In this document: piece by piece, positions 23,723 to 32,233 of the stretch
Position numbering within the stretch: the first letter of the stretch is position 1
How the letters are laid out: the number at the start of each line of letters is the position of its first letter
Origin: Epithemia pelagica
Lineage: Eukaryota > Bacillariophyta > Bacillariophyceae > Surirellales > Surirellaceae
DNA: 64,000 nt
Reading direction: 5' to 3'
Assembly: GCA_946965045.2 (NCBI GenBank)
Contig: OX337236.1
Location: 434,001 to 498,000, forward strand
Made by a program: the position numbers and the translations under genes
The notes under the pieces: generated by a model
The model's input: the letters and a program-made list of their open reading frames with translations, nothing else
Told to the model about the DNA's origin: nothing
The model's database searches: none

Positions 23723-26620
23723 ATGACAAAACTGCGCGAACTGGCACAGCAATCGGGGCTCTCTTTTGCCGACAGTAACGACAACAGCCGTCATCGTCCG
23801 CAATGGAATGCAAATGACTGGCCTCCCCTTTTGGGTGGATACCGTTGTGATCATGCCTCGGTTGTGCTGGACGATCCCGAAAACGAAAGGGCTCAGACTA
23901 TCGTAGTCCTGGGAGGACGTAGAACTTGTGAATATGCCACCAATTCTATTCTGATGTTGAATTTGAACGAACAGAATCCACAATGGCGGGAAGGACCAGC
24001 GTTAACAAAAGGCAGGCGTGATCATGCAGCTGTCGTGTGCAACGGCGGAGTTTATGTCATGGGAGGAAGCGGTGGCGACCCTTTAGATTCTATTGAACGC
24101 ACTGATGTTGAAGATTTGTTGGCAGTGTCATCTGTGACAAGTAGAAACGGGAAACTATGGACGACGTTAAATTGTCGATTGTCTACAGCACGATGTGGAT
24201 GCTGCGCTGTTGCCGTCTACAATCGTTACATTGTTGTTATTGGTGGATTCAACCCCGAAAGCTCGTATTTGTCGTCGGTTGAAATCATTGATACGGCTAT
24301 ACAAAGCAACCACACCATTATTTCTGGACCATCCATGGCACTTCCTCGATCATACTGTGCAAGTGTTGTCATTGACCACCGCATCTTTCTTGTTGGAGGA
24401 TACAATCGATCTAGTGGTGAACTGGCATGGGTGGAGACATTGCAATTTGAGGAAAGATCTAATGATGAAACCAACGAGACTGCTTGTACAGTGTTCCCCG
24501 CATCAGCTACTTGGACGACATATACCGGTCTGACCCGATCTACCGCAACTTGTCATAGCGTGGCTGTGGCATTGGGATCGTGTATCATTCTTGGAGAAAT
24601 TGACATATGCAAGCCGGAGCTTTTTGATACCGAACGCAACATTGTGTGGAACCTTCCGCCATTGACCACTGACCGTAATAGCTCAAGCATGGTGGCCTTC
24701 AATAATGGTATTGCTGTGATTGGTGGATACAGGTCGGCTTTATGCGAAACTTTGCCTTTGATCGTCGACAAGAAAGAACATCTTAAGGTACGTTTTTTGT
24801 TTCATATTTTTGTTTCATGTTTTACTCTGGGACGTTTGGGACTTTCTGACATCATAAGCTGTTTCTGTGATTTGCAGAGACTGTATTCGTGTCGGGAAGA
24901 ACTAGATAAGGAAATGGAAAATCTGCAGAATGTCATTGATCGTGCCCAGATTGAACGTAGCGATATCAAAGTATTGCAAGAAGCTGCCAAGGCAGAAAAG
25001 TTGCATTCAATTTTACAATCACTTTGTACCGACGAGAAATATCTGTCGGTCGAACACATACAAGACGAAATCAACACGATCACTAGTCAGCTGGACCGGA
25101 TCAATGTTATAAAAGACAAAATCCCACGCGTTGCGAAACTGAAGAAGCTGGAATCACAACTGGAACTGACACAGTTGACTCAGAATGACAGGAAGCTTCC
25201 TGGTCACCCGGTCAGATCGACGAGACGTACCGATTCTTGTGTTTCAGAAGATGACTTTTTCAAGAAACTTGTGGAAGTTGATTGCAACGATGTTGTCTTT
25301 AAGGTCCACGACTTGTCGCTTTTGGTCTATGACGTTCATCAAATGAAAGTATTTTATATATTTTTGAATCACCTGTACCGTTCCAAACGCATGTCGAAGG
25401 ATGAGCGGCAACGATACACGATGAAAGCACTGCAAGAAACATTCAAGAACATAGATAAGACTGACCAGCAAGTCTTGACAATGCACGAGAGGATTGTCGA
25501 AAAGTGTCGGCAGGATGGTGTCTTTGTTTCTGGCTTTGACAACAATGAAACAGACTCTGTAGCAGCAATTACAGATCCAATGTCTTCATTGCCCAACAAG
25601 CTTGCCATGACTGAATTCCGAGTGGGAGAAATCCTTCACCATACATCAACTCAATCGCTGTCGACTACCAATATCGCGAATGAAAGCATTGTCCATAGTT
25701 TTGTTCTTGCTCAGGCCCAGGCTTTGGGAAGATCCTTGAAGGATGTTTATGCGGCACTGGATGCCTATGATGCGAATGGAGCATCCACTGGGGCAATTTG
25801 CTCGATTCTGAATGCCTTATCCTTCGGCCAAACTATTTTTCGGCATGTTTCGTCTGAAACTCTTGCGACTCCTCTTCTGGATGACATTGTAGACTACGGA
25901 GACGTGAGTCACATTTGTTCGGTTGTGTATGAAAGTGGTAATGAGAAATTGCAGAATGCGTTTCAGCAAGGTATTGCCATTGTGGAAGGAGCAATGTTAT
26001 CCTTTGAAATGGAGGACGATGCGACGAGAGATCATGACAAGGCTGGAATGAATGCATTGGTGAGTGTGATTGGTCAATTAGCCAATGCAGTAACGAAATG
26101 GACTCGTAATGTGACATCCATTGAAGTGGACGATATACCTGAGACTGTCGAGGCGATCAGCTTATTGGCGTTGGTTGTCACAGCCAAAATGATACAAACG
26201 GTGACAGAGGAATCTCTAGAAGGTGAACAGATCATCCCGAGTCATGACAAGGTTGATAGTGCTCATGCCTCGAAAAGGAAGAAGAGAAAGGGTTCTTCGA
26301 GTTTTTCGAGAGAAGAAAGTTCCTCTGACGTGGCTCCGGAAATCGTCGAGAATGCTCCTCTGACGACTTTTCCATCTTGTTTGGTTGAAAGGGCGAGGGA
26401 AGGCCATACCACAGCGGTAATAGGTCAACAAGTGACTCGAATGGAGGAATCCATCGCGTGGCTACAAGTAGTGGAACGAATGACACGATTGGAGGAGTCG
26501 ATGGCGTCCCTGATGGACGAACTCAAGGGCAAGAAAAGTTCCGAGGATCGGAATCAAGTCCAGATGGAACAATTGGAGCAGCGTTTGTGTCAGTTGGAAG
26601 AGACCCTGGGAAACTCATAA
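23723..26620 (+). CDS. Kelch-repeat coiled-coil protein (copy 2, array unit A)
   Basis: The start is the ATG at 23723 (MTKLRELAQQSGLSFADS); the frame upstream only has a TTG. There are 965 codons unspliced, about 935 if the 90-base GT...AG interval at 24788-24877 is removed. That interval is phase 0 and stop-free, with CTGAC near its 3' end. The plan matches copy 1: Kelch blades (VYVMGGSG, YIVVIGGFN, IFLVGGYNR, GIAVIGGYR), coiled coil, the VFKVHDLSLLVYD...FYIFLNHLYRSKR block, a basic KRKKRK patch, and C-terminal heptads MTRLEESMASLMDELKGK. The Kelch face suggests protein binding and the basic patch possible nuclear import; both are inferred. Confidence 0.85.
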   Translation: MTKLRELAQQSGLSFADSNDNSRHRPQWNANDWPPLLGGYRCDHASVVLDDPENERAQTIVVLGGRRTCEYATNSILMLNLNEQNPQWREGPALTKGRRDHAAVVCNGGVYVMGGSGGDPLDSIERTDVEDLLAVSSVTSRNGKLWTTLNCRLSTARCGCCAVAVYNRYIVVIGGFNPESSYLSSVEIIDTAIQSNHTIISGPSMALPRSYCASVVIDHRIFLVGGYNRSSGELAWVETLQFEERSNDETNETACTVFPASATWTTYTGLTRSTATCHSVAVALGSCIILGEIDICKPELFDTERNIVWNLPPLTTDRNSSSMVAFNNGIAVIGGYRSALCETLPLIVDKKEHLKVRFLFHIFVSCFTLGRLGLSDIISCFCDLQRLYSCREELDKEMENLQNVIDRAQIERSDIKVLQEAAKAEKLHSILQSLCTDEKYLSVEHIQDEINTITSQLDRINVIKDKIPRVAKLKKLESQLELTQLTQNDRKLPGHPVRSTRRTDSCVSEDDFFKKLVEVDCNDVVFKVHDLSLLVYDVHQMKVFYIFLNHLYRSKRMSKDERQRYTMKALQETFKNIDKTDQQVLTMHERIVEKCRQDGVFVSGFDNNETDSVAAITDPMSSLPNKLAMTEFRVGEILHHTSTQSLSTTNIANESIVHSFVLAQAQALGRSLKDVYAALDAYDANGASTGAICSILNALSFGQTIFRHVSSETLATPLLDDIVDYGDVSHICSVVYESGNEKLQNAFQQGIAIVEGAMLSFEMEDDATRDHDKAGMNALVSVIGQLANAVTKWTRNVTSIEVDDIPETVEAISLLALVVTAKMIQTVTEESLEGEQIIPSHDKVDSAHASKRKKRKGSSSFSREESSSDVAPEIVENAPLTTFPSCLVERAREGHTTAVIGQQVTRMEESIAWLQVVERMTRLEESMASLMDELKGKKSSEDRNQVQMEQLEQRLCQLEETLGNS

Positions 26621-27158
26621 CATATGACTGCCCACCATGGATCGCCCATTGTTCTATTTATGGTAGAGAATCCAAATCTCTCGAGAGTCCTAGCAAACGA
26701 TTCAGACTCTTCGTTTCGCTAATGTTTCAGTCACTGTATGGTTCTTTGTGACACTGTCTGTTTTTTGTCGGGATACGGATCAGGCGCTTCTTGTAAAGAC
26801 ACGAGTCCCCCCAATTCCATATGATTTGGTCGTGACAGTAAACATCTTTAATACGTCTTGACATTCTGTTTCTCCTCCTCTCACTTTCGCTCGTGTGATG
26901 CTAGCATGGCCGGAACGTTTGGCGGCAACCCCGTGGAACGAAATGGGCAGAACAAGGAAATAGACTCACAGGATCGTCAAGACCTGTTTCGGACCAGAGT
27001 TCTACCCTTTCAAACTACTACTATTGCATGTCGTGGTGATTCATTCCGTTTATAGTGTTTGTATTGACTTTGTGGTTGTAATATTCTGTGTGTCCGTGTG
27101 TGTGAATGCCGGCTCTGTGTGAGTAGTACTTGTACTCCTAAATGCGGGGTCGTTATAG
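26621..27158. other. Kelch 3' flank, unit A
   Basis: The sequence is homologous to 35210-35690 (shared CAGTCACTGTATGGTTCTTTGTGACACT and CATGG(C/T)(C/T)GG(A/G)ACGTTTGGCGGCAA) and in part to 31060-31140. Short ORFs here are not conserved in frame. I saw no terminator or RNA gene. Confidence 0.45.
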
Positions 27159-27632
27159 GCAATCTTGGGTTTGGAAGCCTCCCCAAGTGAACGAAGGAGG
27201 GGTGTTTCGGGTGGATGGATCATGGATTCGTTAGTGGTCGTTGTCGTCTTGTTGGTGACCGATATCATGGACGCTTTGCTCGATACCGGTTCCTTCTCCA
27301 TTGGCTCCTTGGATGGTGGTTGTGGTTCGGCAGTTGTTGTTCCCTGCGCTCGTTTTGCGCCACGTATTGAACAAAAGTAATCAACTTGGAAAATCGTCCA
27401 CGGCACGTCCAAAATCCCCAACAAGGTGGAAAGGAGTGCGAGGGGAGCGGCATTCCACACAGAATCGGGTACCGCTTGTCACCAATCCACAACGGTGGCC
27501 AAAATCACGACCATCCATCCCGGTGTGCGTTCCCAAAGCCAACTTGTCACGGCTTCGACGGTCGATTCAATCGTATTGGCAATACTGGAATATTCATCGG
27601 CATTCACCAAACAGACGAGGACCAATTCGAAG
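27159..27632 (-). pseudogene. EF-hand membrane protein relic (unit A)
   Basis: Homologous to the 3' half of the intact gene at 35678-37213. Translation still reads EYSSIANTIESTVEAV, WERTPGWMVVILATVVDW, SVWNAAPLALLSTLLG, then GTTTAEPQPPSKEP and HPPETPLLRSLGEASKPKIA, but in different frames: a frameshift lies in the FQVDYFCSIRGAKR region, and the stop after SKIA is lost. The EF-hands and the N-terminus are missing altogether. It is convergent with Kelch copy 2, as the intact gene is with Kelch copy 4. Confidence 0.85.
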
Positions 27633-28596
27633 AGAAAAGGATGGGAGACAACGTGGAGCACGAGTCACTACCTAGAGTGACCGAGAGTTCCAATCTCTGT
27701 CGTCATGGTAAATCCACGACCAACAAACAAATGTCGTTGCACTTGCCTTCTTTGCCAAGCAATGCGTAGAATTCCTTCTTGAAGAGTATGAAACACTTGG
27801 TCCGACAACTATGTATGTTGTGCGATGAATTCGAAACCTTGCTAGGACTGAGTGTCTGCGCTTCGGCAAAGAGAGAGCGAGAGAGCGTGCATTGAAGTAT
27901 CGGCGATCTGTCGACTCTGTCAACTTCTGACCCTCGTCATTGGATTGTGATTCTTGGTTCACACCTTCACACCCTCTCTTTGGGTCATCCTCCGTCGTCA
28001 TCAATCTCCTCTTGGAGATTCTACAATTTGTCACCATCGTTGGGCAGGCAGGCTCTTTTGAGGGTCCCCCCGGCGCAGCGCCGGCGCATCCTCGCCAATT
28101 GAATGCGCTCATTTTTTGCCGAAATAACGAAGACACAAGACACTGCTCTGTTTTCGTTCCCATGTGCGGTGTAATGAAAGGCAGTGATGAAGAAGAACGG
28201 CGAATGCTGGATCAAAAAGTTCAATTGGAAAGAATCTGAAATGCTCTCAACACGGAGCACCAGGTGCCCCACTCCACGCCAAAATTCAGATCCGGAAGAC
28301 CACAATGGCGGAGTAAGTACAGTACAGGCACCTCTGGTGCAGCCAAGCACGAGCACGACCAATGTGATGCCGCTCGTCCAACCGTCTTCTCGTATGCTCT
28401 CTCAGGTATGTGCTAAACACCAAACAACGAAAATTTTCTCGTGGGGACACACACGTGGCTTCGACACGATCGGTAGTTGGGTTTGACTCCTCACTTTCAC
28501 ATTCGGAGCGCGGTTTGTGTCGGGTCATCAATTTGACTCGGTCCACTTCTGGATGCCATAAAAATTACTCACGCGGTTTGGGAACCAAGAACACTA
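27633..28596. other. Inter-cassette spacer and upstream block, unit B
   Basis: 27940-28015 matches the left flank of the outer retrotransposon (7895-7960). 28035 onward matches the upstream blocks of units A and C. It contains the palindrome CCGGCGCAGCGCCGG at 28070-28084 and an ATG-led short frame near 28162 encoding a charged helical peptide (KGSDEEERRMLDQKVQLERI). No complete gene is seen. Confidence 0.5.
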
Positions 28597-30969
28597 ATGT
28601 CACTGCACAAATTGGCACAGCAATCAGGGCTTGCTTTTGCCGACAGTAACGACAACAGCCGTCATCGTCCGCAATGGAATGCAAATGACTGGCCTCCCCT
28701 TTTGGGTGGATACCGTTGTGGGCATGCCTCGGTTGTGCTGGACAATCCCGAAAACGATTGTGCTCAGACTGTTGTAGTCCTGGGAGGACGCACAAAGTAT
28801 GCTTAATTCACCAATTCAACGCTGCGGTTGAATTTAAACGAGGAGAATATACAATGGCGGGAAGGACCACCGTTGAACCAACGCAGGCGTGGGCACACAG
28901 CTGTGGTGTGCAACGGAGGGGTTCATGCCATGGGAGGAAATGGAAGCGGTTTCAACGCGTTAAAATGTAGTGAACGCATTGATGTAGAAGACTTGTTGGA
29001 AGCGTCATCTGTGGCAAGCAGAAACAGGAACCAATGGACAACATTGAACTGTAGATTGTCTACATCACGACGGGGATGCTGCGCTGTTGCCATCTACAAT
29101 CGTTACATTGTTGTTATTGGTGGATTTAACCACAACAACTCCTATTTGTCGTCGGTTGATATCATTGATACAGCTATACAAAGCAACCACACCATTATTT
29201 CTGGACCATCCATGAAAGTTCCTCGAGGAGGGTGTGCAAGTGTTGTCATTGACCACCGCATCTTTGTTGTTGGAGGACACAATTCACCTAGTCCGCGGGT
29301 GGCAGCTACTGTGCTGGGATTGGTGGAGACATTGCAGTTTGAGAAAACATGTTATGATGAAACCAAGGAGACTGCTTGTACAGTGTTTCCCTCATCGGCT
29401 GCTTGGACGACTTGTACCGACCTGACCCTATCTACCACACGGTATCCTATTAACAAGGCTGTGGCAGTGGGATCATGCATCGTTGTTGGAGGAGGACGAT
29501 ACAACTTGGAGCTTCTCGATACTGAACGCAACATTGTGTGGAACCTTCCAATATTGACCACCGGCCGTAGTGGCTACAGCATGGTTGCCTTCAATAATGG
29601 CATTGCTGTGGTTGGTGGATGGAAGTTTGATTCATGCGAGACATGCGAGGTTTTGTCTTTAACCGTCAGATCGACGAGATATGACGATTCTTGTGTTTCA
29701 GAGAATGTCTTTTACAACAAACTTGTGGAAGTTGAATGTGACGATATTGTCTTTAAGGTCCACGACTTGGCACTTTTGGTCTCTGATGTTTATCAAATGA
29801 AAGTATTTTACATATTTTTGAACCACCTGTATCGTTCCAAACGCATATCGAAGGATGAGCGGCAACGATACACGATGAAAGCACTACAAGAGACATTCAA
29901 CACCATACAAAAGACTGGCCAGCAAGCCGCGACAATACACGAGAGGATTGTCGAAAAGTGTCGGCAGGATGGTATTCTTGTTTCTGGTGTTGACAACCAT
30001 GGAACGGATTCTGTGGCAGCAATTACAGATCCAATGTCTTCATTGCCCAACAAGCTTGCCATGACTGAATTCCGAGTGGGAAAAATCCTTCCCCATACAT
30101 CAACTCAGAGTGAAAGCATTGGCCATCGTGTTGTTCTTGCTCAGGCCCAAGCTTTGGGCAGATCCCTAAAGGATGTTGATGCGGCACTGGATGCCAATGA
30201 TGCGAATGGAGCATCCACTGGGGTAATTTGCTCGATTCTGAATGCCTTATCATTTGGACAAACTATCTTTCGAGATGCCTCGTGTGAAACTCTTGCGACT
30301 TGTGTTTTGGATGAGATTGTAGACTATGGAGACGTGAATCACATTTGTTTGGTTGTGTCTCAAAGTAGCAATGAGAAATTGCAAAATGCCGTTCAGCAAG
30401 GTATTGCCATTGTGGAAGGAGCAAAGTTGTCCTTGGATGCGACGAGAGAGCAAGACAAGGCTGGAATGAGTGTATTGGTGAGTGTGATGGGTCAATTAGC
30501 CAATGCAGTGACGAAATGGATTCGTAAAGTGACACCCATGGAAGCGGACGATTTGCCTGAAAATGCCGAGGCAATCAGCTTATTGGCATTGGTGGTGACG
30601 GCCAAAATGATACAAGCGGCGACGGAATCTGAGAGTTCCTCAGCCATGGCTCGGGAAATCGTCGAGAAGGATCCCCTGACGACTGCTTCATCTTGTTTGG
30701 CTGAAGCGGCGGGGGAAGGTCAAGCAACGTCGCAAGGCCAACGAATGAGTCGAATGGAAGCATCCATGGCGTCGCAATGTCATGCCTCTTTACGACTATC
30801 GGAACGAATAACACGGTTGGAAGAGTCCGTGTTGTCCCTCGTGAACGAACTCAAGGGCAAGAACAGTTTCGAGGAACGGAAACAAGTCCAGATGGAACCA
30901 TCTCTCGGAAACGCAAAACATCATGACTACCCGCCACGGAACAAGGAACGCCCACATTTTTGCTTGTGA
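28597..30969 (+). pseudogene. Kelch-repeat protein pseudogene (copy 3, array unit B)
   Basis: It opens with ATG at 28597 (MSLHKLAQQSGLAFADSN), but codon 70 is TAA (28804-28806); the same frame then continues from about 28828 to 30969. The centre is also missing: after the last Kelch blade (FDSCETCEVLSLTV) the sequence jumps to RSTRYDDSCVSENVFYNKLV, losing the intron and the coiled-coil region, roughly 150 codons, that copies 1, 2 and 4 have. The C-terminus departs from the others after EERKQVQMEPSLGN. The rest of the frame is open and similar, so decay is recent, or a shortened product starts downstream. Confidence 0.85.
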
Positions 30970-31244
30970 TAGCGAAGCCAAATCTCTCTACTATAGACTC
31001 CTACTAGAAAAAATCGATAGGACCATCTGCTAGCAGAACACAAAGAAAAAGACTCGCTCGTCATGCCTCGTTTCGGACCAGAGTTCTACAAACCAAAACG
31101 ACTAAAAGTGCATGTCGCTGTAATTCATTCCGTTTATAGTGTTTGTAGAGTAGACTGTTGTTGTTATACGTGGTTGAGTTGCGCGTCCATGTGTGTGAAA
31201 TGCCGGCTCTATAGGAGTAGTAGTAGTCTTGTGGATTTTTGGAT
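30970..31244. other. Kelch 3' flank, unit B
   Basis: A shortened version of the 3' flanks in units A and C (shared TTTCGGACCAGAGTTCTAC and ATTCATTCCGTTTATAGTG). No gene. Confidence 0.4.
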
Positions 31245-31436
31245 TAGGCAATCTTGGGTATGGACGCCTCCCCCGGCGGCTGGTCCCAAGTACATGCCCA
31301 ATTTCAAATGAATCAACAACAAACCAGCATACAATTCCTTTTCATCGACACTGTTGGATCCATCCGTATCCACCATGTCAAAGGCCTTGTCACACAAATC
31401 GCGAAATCGCGCATTCTGGGTCCACTACGATGACGA
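31245..31436 (-). pseudogene. EF-hand membrane protein relic (unit B)
   Basis: This fragment joins the extreme 3' end of the EF-hand gene (GGCAATCTTGGGTATGGACG) directly to the first EF-hand region (FRDLCDKAFDMVDTDGSNSV, then HLKLGMYLGPAA). All membrane segments are lost. The break lies at CCCCCGGCGGCTGGTCC, where the intact gene has CCCCCGGCG and GCGGCTGGTCC about 660 bases apart, so a short-repeat deletion is likely. Confidence 0.85.
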
Positions 31437-32233
31437 GGACGAGGAATTCGGTGTCCGTGTCATTGGACGCAATATGCAATACGAATGAGTGTTTCATCAG
31501 TCGCTTGTGATTCTTGGTTCGCTCCCTCTCTTTCTTGGGTCACTTACTTTGTGGAAGCCACAATGTGATTGATGATGGTAATGTTATTTTGTGTGCATCG
31601 TTGGGCCAGGCAGTCTCTTACATGGCTCCCCCCGGCGCTGCGCCGGCGCATCCTCGCCAATTTCAAGATCCCTCATTTTTTGCCTTTTCTAATCCTACCA
31701 TCACAATCAAACAAACATGAGCGAAAGGTATGAGAGATGCGAGGAACGAAACGAAGACACTCTGGTTTCGTTCCGATATGCGGCACGAGAACCCAGTTGA
31801 AAAAGTCAGCTGGATAAAAACGAAAGATTTGGAAAGAATCCGAAATGCCCAGGAGGTGCCACTCCACGACAGATCCGCTAAAAAAGCGCAATGGTGGAGT
31901 AACTACAGTACAGGCACCTCTGGTGGAGCAAGCAATGAGCACGGCCAATTTGATGCCGCTCTTCCACCCGTCTTTTCAGGTATATTATGTTACGGGTGCT
32001 AAAATCACACACAACGAAAATTCTTTGGCTACTTCCCACACATTATCGTGGAGTCAAACACGTGGCTTTGAAACGATCGGTTCTTCTGAGTTGATTGACG
32101 TTGACTTCTCACTTTGACATTCGGAGTGCCGTACGTCGTGGAAGGGGGTCGGGTTTTGAGGAGAACCACGGTCCACTCCTCGTTGTTGGTCGCCATAAAA
32201 ACCATCCACAAAGTTTTGTACGGCCATCGAACC
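31437..32233. other. Inter-cassette spacer and upstream block, unit C
   Basis: Homologous to 23017-23722 and 28035-28596. It contains the palindrome CCGGCGCTGCGCCGG at 31632-31646 and the region whose translation keeps GGVTTVQAPLV and MPLFHPS. The charged peptide frame of units A and B has drifted here. No separate gene is recognised. Confidence 0.45.
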
